Assembly: GCA_040414495.1 (NCBI GenBank)
Contig: JBEDUI010000198.1
Span: forward strand, 1-45,288
Direction: 5' to 3'
DNA from: DATAVB01 sp040414495
GTDB taxonomy: Bacteria; Actinomycetota; Actinomycetes; Mycobacteriales; QHCD01
DNA length: 45,288 nucleotides
Of this stretch, positions 1 through 8,443 are shown in pieces. The stretch's first letter is position 1. The number at the start of each line of letters is the position of its first letter. Below the pieces are notes generated by a model, which did no database searches, was not told the origin of the DNA, and saw only the letters and a program-made list of their open reading frames with translations. Made by a program: the position numbers and the translations under genes.

Positions 1-82
1 GGGAAACATGCCGACACCCTACCGGCCGATAACCGGCCCGGGTCTAGTCGAATTCGACGTCGCCCGGCGTGGTCTCCGAGTC

Positions 83-159
83 TTGTTGATCATGAAGTTT
101 GTCGACATCAGCATCGGCGTGTCGTCGGCGTGTCGTGCAGGGAACTTCATGATCAACAA
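83..159. repeat. 17-bp perfect inverted repeat with tandemly duplicated loop
   Basis: The arm TTGTTGATCATGAAGTT (83-99) is exactly complementary to 143-159, leaving a 43-nt loop. Inside the loop the 11-mer TCGGCGTGTCG occurs twice head to tail (114-124, 125-135). The structure lies upstream of the likely DinB start. It has no T-run, so it does not look like a simple terminator. It could be a REP-like intergenic element or a protein-binding site; the sequence alone does not decide. Confidence 0.75.
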
Positions 160-229
160 TCTCGGCAGGGCCGGTCGCGATAGGGGAAAGACATGGCGAA
201 CTCGGCCGCGATCGTCGATCATGGCAGGC

Positions 230-820
230 ATGTCTGCTGATGAGCTGCAAGGGTCGCCCGCGCGTTGGACCAAGGCAACGGTCTACGACGACATGTGGGT
301 CAACCCGGACGACGACCCGCGCGAAGGCGGGCCGACCATGGGCGATGAACGCACCACGCTGGTGGAATACCTGCGTACCAACCGACTCACGCTGCAGATG
401 AAGTGCGCCGACCTGGACGCGGAGCAGCTGGCCCGCCGCTCGGTCCCACCGTCCACAATGTCCCTGCTCGGTCTGATCCGGCACATGGCCGAGGTGGAAC
501 GCAGTTGGTTCCGGCGCGTTCTGGCCGGGCAGGACGCGCCGAAGCTCTACTGCACGTCGGAAGACCGTGAGGGCGACTGGAATGGCGCTGTGGCCGATCC
601 CGAGGTTGTGGCCGAGGCCTGGCAGTCGTGGCGCGATGAGTGTGCGTTTGCTGATCAGTTTGTTGCCGACGCTTCAGATCTCGGAGTCAGCGGTGGTACC
701 GGTGGTGGCGGCCAGATCTCGTTGCGCGAGGTGTTGGTGCACATGATCGAGGAGTACGCGAGGCACAGCGGGCACGCCGATCTGTTGCGGGAACGGATCG
801 ACGGCCGCGTCGGCCAATAG
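230..820 (+). CDS. DinB-like protein, DUF664 family
   Basis: A 196-residue protein of the DinB/DUF664 four-helix-bundle superfamily, whose characterised relatives are metal-binding and often thiol-dependent transferases; the substrate here is unknown. The three histidines expected to bind the metal are visible: H85 in LIRHMAEVE, and H179 and H182 in the C-terminal motif EEYARHSGHADLLRERIDG, which is highly typical of DUF664. The open frame extends back to 8, but that stretch includes the inverted repeat at 83-159 and does not resemble the family, so ATG 230 (or ATG 221, three codons earlier) is preferred. There is no clear Shine-Dalgarno sequence. It converges on the sulfatase with 2 bp between stop codons. 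Confidence 0.8.
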   Translation: MSADELQGSPARWTKATVYDDMWVNPDDDPREGGPTMGDERTTLVEYLRTNRLTLQMKCADLDAEQLARRSVPPSTMSLLGLIRHMAEVERSWFRRVLAGQDAPKLYCTSEDREGDWNGAVADPEVVAEAWQSWRDECAFADQFVADASDLGVSGGTGGGGQISLREVLVHMIEEYARHSGHADLLRERIDGRVGQ

Positions 821-822
821 AA

Positions 823-2172
823 TTACAGCGCGATCTCCTCATCGAGAATCATCCGCTGGCCCGAGGGACGTTCCGGCGCCGATACGATCGCCGGCACGTC
901 CTCGCCGGCCTGTTTGATCCGACGCAGCAGGCGATCCCGCAGCGCGCTCGCTACGCCGGCATGGGACTGGAGCCCGACAAGATTGTCCAGCTCGTACGGA
1001 TCGGAATACAGATCGTACAGATAGGACTCGACATATTCGTCCGATCCGGCGGCACCCTTCGGCGCATCCGGAGCAGCCACACCGTACTTCCACCGGCCGG
1101 TTCTGACCGCGCGCGACGTCTCCGCCTCGCTCACCTGAATAAAGACATCATCGGGCCATTCCGCCGCCCGGTTATGCAGCAGCGGCACCGCGGATCGGCC
1201 CTGCATCACCGCTGGCACCGGCAAACCGGCGGCATCGAGCAAAGTTGGAGCCAGATCGATATGGCTGACCAACTGTTGCACCTGCCCACCGCCGGCGAAC
1301 ACGCCGCCGGAAAAGACGGTGGGAACGCGGATCGACGCCTCGTGCACGGAGCGTTTGTATTCCGAATTACGGGTCTTGAAATGATTTCCGTGATCCGACG
1401 TGAACAGTACGATCGTATTGTCCCGCAATCCGCGGCTGGTCAGCGCGTCGAGCAGTCGGCCGTACGCCTCGTCCAGCCGTTTGATCATGCCGTAATAGCC
1501 GGGTAGGTGACGCTGCGAGGTGCCACCCAAAGTCGCCAGATCCGGCGGTGTCCACGGACCGCGGTACCGCTCTTCGTATCCCTCGGGTGCCGGATAATCA
1601 TCCCGGCGATTCTGATGATGCGGTTCCAGGAACGACAAAAACAAAAAGAACGGATCTTCCCGAACTCCATCTATATAACGGATCGCGGCATCGGTTAGAG
1701 CGTCGACCCGGTAGCCGGGCAATGTCACCGGCTGCCCGTCATTGTCATAGACGACCGTATTGTAGGCGTCCGAGGTGTGCTCCAACGCGTTGGCGGCCAG
1801 CCAGTACTCGTAGCCGCCCCGCTGCGTCGGCGCAACCGGTCCGCGCGAGGTCGGATCGCCCAAATGCCATTTGCCGATGTACCCGGTGGTATATCCGGCC
1901 GTGCGAAAATGGTGCGCAAGCGTTTCGGAATCCTCGGGCAACGCGATGCCGTTGCGGTACGGACCGGCGGTGGTCGGGTAAAGCCCGGTCTGCAGGCAGG
2001 CCCGCGCCGGCGTACACAACGGTTGGCAGGTGAACGAATTCGCGAAATGGGTGCCAGCCCGACCGGCCCGGTCCAGATTCGGCGTAAGGTCCATCGGATT
2101 GCCGTGCAGGCCGGTGGTGTCCCAGCGCTGTTGATCGGTCAGGAAGACAACGACGTTGGGGTGCGGTGCCAT
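823..2172 (-). CDS. Sulfatase (formylglycine-dependent, PF00884)
   Basis: A 449-residue type I sulfatase that would hydrolyse sulfate esters. The signature C-T-P-A-R-A-C-L-Q-T-G begins at C53, the cysteine that a formylglycine-generating enzyme converts to the catalytic residue. Metal-ligand regions are present: LTDQQ near residue 13, GKWHLG near 110 and TSDHGNHF in the second half. The sequence resembles arylsulfatase A/choline-sulfatase-type enzymes, but the substrate cannot be read. No signal peptide is seen, so it is probably cytoplasmic. The start at 2172 is chosen because GAAAGGACC lies just upstream and the family core begins there; the longer frame to 2256 adds unrelated residues. No formylglycine-generating enzyme gene is in the window. 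Confidence 0.92.
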   Translation of the reverse strand: MAPHPNVVVFLTDQQRWDTTGLHGNPMDLTPNLDRAGRAGTHFANSFTCQPLCTPARACLQTGLYPTTAGPYRNGIALPEDSETLAHHFRTAGYTTGYIGKWHLGDPTSRGPVAPTQRGGYEYWLAANALEHTSDAYNTVVYDNDGQPVTLPGYRVDALTDAAIRYIDGVREDPFFLFLSFLEPHHQNRRDDYPAPEGYEERYRGPWTPPDLATLGGTSQRHLPGYYGMIKRLDEAYGRLLDALTSRGLRDNTIVLFTSDHGNHFKTRNSEYKRSVHEASIRVPTVFSGGVFAGGGQVQQLVSHIDLAPTLLDAAGLPVPAVMQGRSAVPLLHNRAAEWPDDVFIQVSEAETSRAVRTGRWKYGVAAPDAPKGAAGSDEYVESYLYDLYSDPYELDNLVGLQSHAGVASALRDRLLRRIKQAGEDVPAIVSAPERPSGQRMILDEEIAL

Positions 2173-2255
2173 GGGACGGTCCTTTCGGGTGGCTTCGCCC
2201 TCCGACCATACCGGCCGGCACCGGATTGCCCGTACAACGCCGGTTGCGGCCAGCA

Positions 2256-2480
2256 TTACCAGCGATACGTCAACCAGAATCGTCCCAGCATGGCTCGTGT
2301 CGCTCCACTGTGCTCACCGTGGTGCCCGCGCGGCAGCACGCAGCTGACCGTTCCGGCACCGGGCACAAACCAACTTGTCAGTCCGCGCGCCAACGAGCCA
2401 CACTGCTCCGGCTCCGGCGCGGCCTGCACCTGCGCACGCAGCATCACTGGCCGCGCGGTTGGCAACGGGGCAATCGACAT
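2256..2480 (-). CDS. Possible small Cys/His protein (uncertain)
   Basis: A 74-residue frame lying between the sulfatase and the DUF2252 gene on the same strand. Its C-terminal half contains a CxLPxGHxGxHS pattern, which resembles the C-x-x-P-x-G-H-x-G-x-H motif of many small uncharacterised actinobacterial proteins. The ATG at 2480 follows a weak GGCGGGT; a GTG at 2504 is an alternative. Long chance frames are common in this GC-rich DNA, so the motif is the only argument for a real gene. No function can be proposed. Confidence 0.35.
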   Translation of the reverse strand: MSIAPLPTARPVMLRAQVQAAPEPEQCGSLARGLTSWFVPGAGTVSCVLPRGHHGEHSGATRAMLGRFWLTYRW

Positions 2481-2513
2481 ACCCGCCACGCTGCCACGTA
2501 ACACCGGCCGGCG

Positions 2514-3812
2514 CTACTCCGCGGTTACCGGTAGATCACCCTTCTCGGCCGCGGCACAGAGCCGTTCGTGATCGCGTTCGGTCTGGTCGGCATAGTTGAC
2601 CGCGAACGTCCGCACCGAACGCTCAAACGACTTGTCGGTGCCGAGATAATCGCAGATCGCGCCGGGGTCGCCGCTGCGGGCGTGGGAGCGGGCCAGCGTC
2701 CAGCCGCATAATTCCGCGAACAGCGCCATCGATTCCTCGGTCATCATCTGCGTGTCGAGTTTTCCTTTCATATCCCACAGTTGCCGCACGTAGTAATCGA
2801 TGCCGCCGAGCCTCGTCCGGGTCCAGCCAAGCAGAATGTCACCAGCCGCCTGCATCAGCCGTTGGCCCTCTACGACGCGTTGTCCGTGCAGTCGATGCTT
2901 GCTGCGCCCGGCGAACGGTTCGAGGACCGACGAACCGGCCTGTTTCACCTGGAGCACCAAGGGGCTGTTCTGGTCGCCACCGTCGAAAAGGACGGCCCAG
3001 CAACGGGTTCCGACGCTGCCGACGCCGACCACCTTCATCGCATCGTCCACAAAGGTGTATCGGTCGAACAGCACCCGGATATGCGGCGGCAACGTGCCGC
3101 GATACATACGGATGGCCTCGTGCACCAATTCGTCGTCGGCCCGGTTGTGCTGGAGTCGCGGCGGATCATCGCGAAACCGCAGCGTCCCATCAACGACGGT
3201 GGTGAGCCGGCGCAGCGCCCGGAGATTGTCCTTCTGCCGGGCTTTCCTGATCCGCCGGCGGGCCAGCTGTTTCTGCTTGGCGTCGATCGTCGCGTTGGCC
3301 AGTACCTCTTCCAGGACCGTACTGTCGATCCCGGAATACCAGACGTCCAACGGGCGGCCCTGCGCGTAATCACGCATATGAATTCGGTACGAACGGGCGG
3401 CGGCGCTGGCGATCTGCCGGCACGCCTTGGCTGAGAACTTGTTCAGCCGGGCCGCCACCACCGCGCTCGCGGCCAGCCGCAGCACGTCCCACTCGAATGG
3501 CGCCGGCAGCGTTTCGTCGAAATCGTTGATATCGAAATTCAGCTGGCGTTCGGGTGTGCCGAGCAACCGGAAATTGCCGATGTGCGCGTCACCGCACGCC
3601 TGCACCCGCAGGCCCGACTGCGGCAGCTGGCCGAGGTCCGCCGCCATGACCGCGGCCGATCCGCGCAGAAACGTGAACGGCGAAGCGAGCATCCGTCCAT
3701 AGCGCAACCCGAGCAGGTCGGGCAGCCGCTCCTCGTCGGACTCGCGCACCATGGCCACAACGTCGGGCCGGTCGGGATCCGGTTGCCAATCCGCACCGCG
3801 GAACGCGCCCAT
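2514..3812 (-). CDS. DUF2252 family protein
   Basis: A 432-residue DUF2252 protein. The family has a protein-kinase/aminoglycoside-phosphotransferase-like look, with the motif GDAHIGNF (compare HGDxHxxNF of APH enzymes) followed by NFDINDFDET, which supplies a plausible metal-binding aspartate. The sequence continues with the family's LRLAAS and Arg/Lys-rich middle and a C-terminal LARSHARSGD. Its substrate is unknown. The frame is open to 4145, but AGGAGG lies 6-7 nt before ATG 3812, an excellent ribosome binding site, and the family core starts here. Divergent from the decayed MerR gene at 3931. Confidence 0.88.
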   Translation of the reverse strand: MGAFRGADWQPDPDRPDVVAMVRESDEERLPDLLGLRYGRMLASPFTFLRGSAAVMAADLGQLPQSGLRVQACGDAHIGNFRLLGTPERQLNFDINDFDETLPAPFEWDVLRLAASAVVAARLNKFSAKACRQIASAAARSYRIHMRDYAQGRPLDVWYSGIDSTVLEEVLANATIDAKQKQLARRRIRKARQKDNLRALRRLTTVVDGTLRFRDDPPRLQHNRADDELVHEAIRMYRGTLPPHIRVLFDRYTFVDDAMKVVGVGSVGTRCWAVLFDGGDQNSPLVLQVKQAGSSVLEPFAGRSKHRLHGQRVVEGQRLMQAAGDILLGWTRTRLGGIDYYVRQLWDMKGKLDTQMMTEESMALFAELCGWTLARSHARSGDPGAICDYLGTDKSFERSVRTFAVNYADQTERDHERLCAAAEKGDLPVTAE

Positions 3813-3930
3813 CGCGACACCTCCTGTTTCGGCCACGTTCCCGCGACCCCGGGGTGTGGCGCACCACCCAGCGCGGATGAGGTGAATCGGGGTTGAACCT
3901 GACGCGACGTGAGATGTCAGAGTTACCGGC

Positions 3931-4249
3931 ATGGAACGACAGTCGTGGACAATCGAGGAGCTTGCCGGCGAATGTGGACGCACCGTCCGTGCGTTGCGGC
4001 ACTTCGAGGACAAGGGCCTGTTGCACGGAGTCGGAGTAGCCGCGGTTGTATCGCGCCGCCCAGGAACAGATGGCGGCCGGCGTCTCACCGGAAGCGCCGC
4101 CGATGCAGGAGGTCGCGATGCAACTGGAGGCGTTGTCGCGATCATTCACCGGCGGCGATACCGGGGTCAGCCACAAGGTCCAGACACTGTGGAGCGAGCG
4201 CAGCGAGCAGATAACCAGCCGGGACTACACCTGCCACTGTCCATTGTGA
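3931..4249 (+). pseudogene. MerR-family regulator remnant (internal deletion and frameshift)
   Basis: Frame 1 from ATG 3931 encodes a MerR-type N-terminus: WTIEELAGECGRTVRALRHFEDKGLL, a winged-helix start. After about 35 residues homology stops. In frame 2, from about 4046 to the stop at 4249, a second piece (LYRAAQEQMAAG...FTGGDTGVSHKVQTLW) looks like the C-terminal effector region of the same kind of regulator. Roughly 100 or more residues of a normal MerR protein are missing between the two. After 4240, frame 1 reads a hydrophobic stretch (LSIVIALAGLVSYDVPLSV) that may be a fragment of an unrelated membrane protein. The simplest reading is a regulator destroyed by an internal deletion. Confidence 0.7.
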
Positions 4250-4356
4250 TCGCGCTGGCCGGCCTCGTCAGCTACGACGTGCCGCTGAGCGTATTTATCG
4301 CGGCCGTCGTGTTGGGTCTGGCGAACAGCTACCGGTCCCGGCTTGGCGCTCGACGG

Positions 4357-5364
4357 TCAGACGATTCGTCGACGCAGCCACCAGACCGTGGCGCCGGCCA
4401 CCAACAACGCGACCACGACGTAGCAGGCTGATTCGACAATCTGGAAATGCCAGAACCGGCTGTTTGGTTCGTACGATGTCCATTCGGTGTAGTGGTGCTG
4501 GGCCAGCCAGCGATCAAACGTTGGCGGTGAATTGATGCCATCACTGCGAGCCTGCGTGAAGAGATCGTTCATTTCGGACTGGCTGAGATGATGCCCGGAC
4601 GAGTTCTGCACCCCATGGCTGACCGTCCAGGCTGTCGCTATGTTTTGCACAGTGTTTCCGGACGCGACGATTGGTTTCATGATCAGCTGCCGCAGGAAGA
4701 CCACTGAGGGCCAGACGACGGCCAACCAGGCCGCCGCCGTCGCGGCCATCGCGGGTACGGTCCGCCCGATGACGGTGCCGAGCAGTGCACCGAGAGTGAA
4801 GCCGAACAATGCCCGGGCGGTGAACACGATGCCTTCGGTCTCATACGTCTGTCCGCTGGCCATCCGGCCCACCAAGGAGTGCCAGGGCCCGAACCACCAG
4901 GCGAACAGCGCGGAAAAGGCCAGACACACTGCGCAGATCACCACGGAGAGCAACACCAGCTTGGTGACCACCCACTGGATACGGTTGCTGCCCTGGGTCC
5001 AGGCGAACCGGAATGTCCCCGTTTCCAGCTCGCGGGCCACCAGCGGTGCTCCGATGAAGACGCCGATGACGCCTGGCAGGAAGGCAAACACCCGCGGCAC
5101 CATCTGTGCCCACTTCTGATAGTCGTTCTGGAAAGCCTCAAGCTGGTTGGCGCAATTCTGCCCGTACGGGTTTCCGCAGGAATTGAGACCGATCTTGTCG
5201 TAGCCGCTGTGCATGCTCAATCCGTTGACCACGAGGAAGATCGCGAGCAGCACCAGCAGCCCGATGAATCCGGCGATCGCCGAGCGATGCTGCCGCCAGG
5301 TGACCCAGGACAATCCGCGTATCCGCCATTTTATCGGCGGGGTCGCGATGGTAGCGCCGGTCAT
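4357..5364 (-). CDS. ABC transporter permease (ABC-2 type)
   Basis: A 335-residue integral membrane protein, the permease half of the transporter encoded by this operon. One N-terminal transmembrane segment (about residues 33-47) is followed by an external region with two cysteines (NSCGNPYGQNCAN), then a group of membrane segments (about 95-240) and a last one near the C-terminus followed by WWLRRRIV. The motif ARELETGTFRFAWTQ after the second segment is typical of ABC-2 permeases in actinobacteria. Its ATG overlaps the ATPase stop by 4 bp, so the two are translationally coupled. The transported substrate is unknown; YtrA-linked exporters often act in cell-envelope stress or antibiotic resistance. 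Confidence 0.88.
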   Translation of the reverse strand: MTGATIATPPIKWRIRGLSWVTWRQHRSAIAGFIGLLVLLAIFLVVNGLSMHSGYDKIGLNSCGNPYGQNCANQLEAFQNDYQKWAQMVPRVFAFLPGVIGVFIGAPLVARELETGTFRFAWTQGSNRIQWVVTKLVLLSVVICAVCLAFSALFAWWFGPWHSLVGRMASGQTYETEGIVFTARALFGFTLGALLGTVIGRTVPAMAATAAAWLAVVWPSVVFLRQLIMKPIVASGNTVQNIATAWTVSHGVQNSSGHHLSQSEMNDLFTQARSDGINSPPTFDRWLAQHHYTEWTSYEPNSRFWHFQIVESACYVVVALLVAGATVWWLRRRIV

Positions 5365-6272
5365 GCGGACCTCTCTTCGACGTGATCCTGCTGGCCGCTA
5401 GGCCCGGGTAACGCGCTGACATGGGGGACCCGTAAATAGGCCAGCACGATTTCTTCAAGATTGGTGCATTCAGCCTGCCAGCCAGCCGGGAGCAGTTCGC
5501 GGTCATTGGTTCGCAGTAGCAGCCGGGCGCTGCGACTGGCCCGGGTGTCGCTGACCACGGCCATCGTGTCGGCGATATCGTCGGCCTGTTCGATCGGACC
5601 GGTCAGCACCTTGTGCGTTTCCAGCAGATCCTCAACCGCGCCGATCACCTGCACCCGACCATCGGCCAGCACGACCAGATAATCGCAAACCCGTTCCAAT
5701 TCGGAAACAACGTGGGAGGACAGCAGCACGGAAATCTCTTCCTCGGCTACGGCCGCCATCAACGCGCCCATGAATTCGTGCCGGGCCAGCGGATCCAACC
5801 GGGCCACCGGTTCGTCGAGAATCAGCAGCCGCGGATGTCGGGCCAGAGCGACTGCGAGCGCGACCTGCGAGCGTTGACCACCGGAGAGCTGGCCCACCTT
5901 GCGATCCATGGGAATGTTCAGCGCCGACAGACGTTCCCGCGCGTGTGCCTCGTCCAGCGACCCGCTCAGGTTGGCCACTAACCGCAACGTATCGGCGACG
6001 CTCAAATACGAATACAACGGCGTGTCCTGGGCGACAAAACCGACCCGGCCCAGCGCCTTGTCGGAACCGGGCGTCTCTCCACCGAGGACCGCTATTTCTC
6101 CCTCGCTCTGTTTGGTGAGGCCGACCGCCAGATGCAGCAGTGTTGTTTTGCCGGCGCCGTTAGGGCCGACCAGCGCCACCACCCGGCCGGCCGGAATCGC
6201 CAACGTGCAATCCCGTAGCGCCCACGACCGGCGATAGCGCTTACCCAGGCCATGCGTCTCAATGACATTCAT
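5361..6272 (-). CDS. ABC transporter ATP-binding protein
   Basis: A 303-residue nucleotide-binding subunit. Walker A GPNGAGKTT is at 36-44, the Q-loop at FVAQDTP, the signature LSGGQ at 129-133, Walker B LLILDEP at 149-155 and the switch histidine in LLSSHVV. The last 80 residues form the variable extension usual for ABC-2-type exporters. It overlaps the upstream GntR gene (6269-6272) and the downstream permease (5361-5364) by 4 bp each, so the three genes form one tightly coupled operon. It should power export or extrusion by the permease. Confidence 0.95.
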   Translation of the reverse strand: MNVIETHGLGKRYRRSWALRDCTLAIPAGRVVALVGPNGAGKTTLLHLAVGLTKQSEGEIAVLGGETPGSDKALGRVGFVAQDTPLYSYLSVADTLRLVANLSGSLDEAHARERLSALNIPMDRKVGQLSGGQRSQVALAVALARHPRLLILDEPVARLDPLARHEFMGALMAAVAEEEISVLLSSHVVSELERVCDYLVVLADGRVQVIGAVEDLLETHKVLTGPIEQADDIADTMAVVSDTRASRSARLLLRTNDRELLPAGWQAECTNLEEIVLAYLRVPHVSALPGPSGQQDHVEERSA

Positions 6273-6700
6273 GACGCGGCCCCCTTTTGTTGCCGGGTCA
6301 GGTCATGGAGGGCGCTGGTGAACAGTGCTCGAATTCCGTCCTCGTCCAGCCCGGCATCGGTAGCTGAGGAAAGCCAGCGCATCAATCCGGTCCGCAGCCG
6401 CTGCTGTTCGCGCAGTGGTACGACCTTGACCGTGTCGCGGATGAATGTGCCCTGGCCGGGGCGACCGACGGCCAGTCCTTTGTGCTCCAACTCCCGATAT
6501 GCCTTCAACACCGTATTCGGGTTGATCGCGAGCCCCGCGACCACGTCCTTGACCTTGGGCAGTTGGTCGCCTGGCTGCACGTGACCCAGCCGCAGTCCGT
6601 CCTCGACCTGACGAACGAGCTGTAGGTACGTCGGTACGCCCGAACCAGGGTCCAGCCGGAACTCGACCGGCGATCCGCTTATCTGTTTATCTATCCCCAT
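6269..6700 (-). CDS. GntR-family regulator, YtrA subfamily
   Basis: A 143-residue transcription factor. It has an N-terminal winged helix (about residues 12-80, with SGVPTYLQLVRQVEDGLRLG, PGDQLPKVKDVVAGLAINPNTVLKAYRELEHKGL and GRPGQGTF) and only a short helical C-terminus, the mark of the YtrA subfamily. Such proteins usually repress their own ABC-transporter operon, which fits its position as first gene with 4-bp coupling to the ATPase. The start at 6700 is chosen because the family sequence begins there; no Shine-Dalgarno sequence is seen. The palindrome at 6683-6710 covers this start and is the likely operator. Confidence 0.9.
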   Translation of the reverse strand: MGIDKQISGSPVEFRLDPGSGVPTYLQLVRQVEDGLRLGHVQPGDQLPKVKDVVAGLAINPNTVLKAYRELEHKGLAVGRPGQGTFIRDTVKVVPLREQQRLRTGLMRWLSSATDAGLDEDGIRALFTSALHDLTRQQKGAAS

Positions 6701-6710
6701 AGTTAAACAG
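6683..6710 (-). promoter_or_regulatory. Probable GntR/YtrA operator palindrome
   Basis: CTGTTTATCTAT (6683-6694) and ATAGTTAAACAG (6699-6710) form a 12-bp inverted repeat with one mismatch around CCCC. The start codon of the GntR gene (6698-6700, minus strand) lies inside it. Position and symmetry suit autorepression of the regulator-ABC operon; binding is inferred, not shown. Confidence 0.65.
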
Positions 6711-6797
6711 TGGCAGAAGGTCTGGGGCTCGTCAAGCCGATCCGGGCCGACGTGAGTGAACCTGTGAATCGGCTGTGTTATTGGAGCGGTAGCAAGC

Positions 6798-8336
6798 TCA
6801 GCTCGGGTGGGTTTCGCCGGCCGGCCCGGCGCCAAAGACCCGGAACAGATTTCCGGTGATCTGCCGGATCAGATCGTTCGGGCAGCCGGCCGCATGCGGA
6901 TCGCACGGGCTCATCGACGCGACCCAGTAATTCGTACCGGTCTCAAATACCCCGGCCTTGCTCTGGAGGGTCGTGTAATACGTCGTGTCCGCGTAATTCC
7001 CGCCGCCGACCGGCGAATGCGTGAGGACTTGTACGTTGGCCGGATGCGGCGAGCTGGTGTCGTAGAAATCGTAGTCATAGCGAATCAGCCGGGACAGCGC
7101 CGAACCAGTGTGCAGGCCGGTGCCGGTGAACAGCCATGACTGCGGCTGGGTGACGATCATGTCGGAGTCGATGCCATAACCGCCGTACGACGCGCCGACC
7201 AATTCGCTGGAGGGCAGGCTGGCCGGCGGCTCACTCCACTGATTCTGGCTGACCTCGGCGTTGTTCTTGCCATAGAGCGGGTCCGCGGTGGCATCGCGGT
7301 AGTTGACCTCCCGCCGGTCGGCTCCCAGCGGTGAGGATTCCAGCCGGACCTTGCGCAGCACCGGACTGGCGCCGAAGAAGATGAGGTTCACGCCGTGGTC
7401 GCGGGCCTGCGTCGCGCCGGTGCGCATGGCCGCTGACCATTGTTCGTCGTGACCGAGACTGAGCAAGGTCTTGTGCGCTAGCAACAACTGCGGGTGTTCG
7501 GCCAGGGTGATATCGGTCCAATACGTGACGTCCAGGCCGTATTGTTCGACAAATTCCACCAGTGGCAGTTCGTTGCCGAGGAAATCGCCGGCACCCGCGC
7601 CGTACGCATAGGGTCGGTCAAAGGAAAGCACCCGGGCCCGCGCGTCGTACTGCGGGGTCTGGCCGGGCGCCCCGCCGCCGTACATGTCATAGCCGCCGTA
7701 GGTATTCCAGGCCTGCCAGGTAAGTACGGCATTCATGACGACATAGGTCGATTTGCTGTGCGGATCCCAGACCGTCAAGGGAACGTAGCTGGCACCGCCG
7801 CCGGACGAGGTCAGCTTGAGCAGGTAGTCGCCCTGCACCCAGGCGTCACCGACCACAAAGGACAGGCTGGCTCGCCAATGGCATTCGACCATGTTGATGC
7901 CCTGGGCCAGCGGGCACTGAGGCTGTTGCGAGCCCGGCACGCTGGATGAGTGCCAGATCGTCCGGGCGCCGGTGCCGCCGTAATAGCCCATGCGGTACGC
8001 GGTGACCTGGAATTGCGGCGCGGCCGTGGATACGTACAGCGTCACCCGTTGTCCGGCCTGAGCCGAGATTGCGTTGGCGTAACCGGATATTGGCGTACCC
8101 GATCCGGAAATGGCCCAGGACCGCGTGCCGGGTTTACGGTTTTCCGCGATCACCCAGGACGATGTCATGCCGTTGCGGCCCATGCGCAGGACAGCCGGTG
8201 GAACGGTGCTGGGTGTGCTGGTGGCACTGGGACTGGCCGATTTCTTTGGCTGGCTTGGTGCTGATCGCGACGTGGTGTGGCTGGTGCAGGCGATGGGAAC
8301 CACGAGAATGATGATCGCCAGCACAATCCGTCGCAT
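6798..8336 (-). CDS. N,N-dimethylformamidase beta subunit-like lipoprotein
   Basis: A 512-residue exported protein. The N-terminus MRRIVLAIIILVVPIACTS is a lipoprotein-type signal (cysteine at residue 17; proline at -3 is slightly unusual), followed by a Ser/Thr/Pro-rich linker of about 35 residues. The rest resembles the C-terminal domain of the dimethylformamidase large subunit family: MGYYGG, YVVMNAVLTWQAWNTYGG, SFDRPY, LDVTYWTDI and the LLSLGHDEQWS block. Known catalytic members act with a small subunit; none is encoded next door, so the enzymatic role is open. The frame is open to 8507, but ATG 8336 begins the signal peptide. The gene runs in the same direction as the membrane protein at 8444. 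Confidence 0.8.
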   Translation of the reverse strand: MRRIVLAIIILVVPIACTSHTTSRSAPSQPKKSASPSATSTPSTVPPAVLRMGRNGMTSSWVIAENRKPGTRSWAISGSGTPISGYANAISAQAGQRVTLYVSTAAPQFQVTAYRMGYYGGTGARTIWHSSSVPGSQQPQCPLAQGINMVECHWRASLSFVVGDAWVQGDYLLKLTSSGGGASYVPLTVWDPHSKSTYVVMNAVLTWQAWNTYGGYDMYGGGAPGQTPQYDARARVLSFDRPYAYGAGAGDFLGNELPLVEFVEQYGLDVTYWTDITLAEHPQLLLAHKTLLSLGHDEQWSAAMRTGATQARDHGVNLIFFGASPVLRKVRLESSPLGADRREVNYRDATADPLYGKNNAEVSQNQWSEPPASLPSSELVGASYGGYGIDSDMIVTQPQSWLFTGTGLHTGSALSRLIRYDYDFYDTSSPHPANVQVLTHSPVGGGNYADTTYYTTLQSKAGVFETGTNYWVASMSPCDPHAAGCPNDLIRQITGNLFRVFGAGPAGETHPS

Positions 8337-8443
8337 CGTCGCGTACCGCACACCGACGATTGTGGACCGCCGGAGCGGGCCGGGTGCGGAATTAGCCCGA
8401 GAAACCATGCCACAATCGATGGCGCCGTGGGGTTTGCGACCGG

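Noticed and set aside
1777..2571. 264-residue plus-strand frame across the sulfatase start
   Set aside because: It runs antisense to the sulfatase and shows no domain or start signal.
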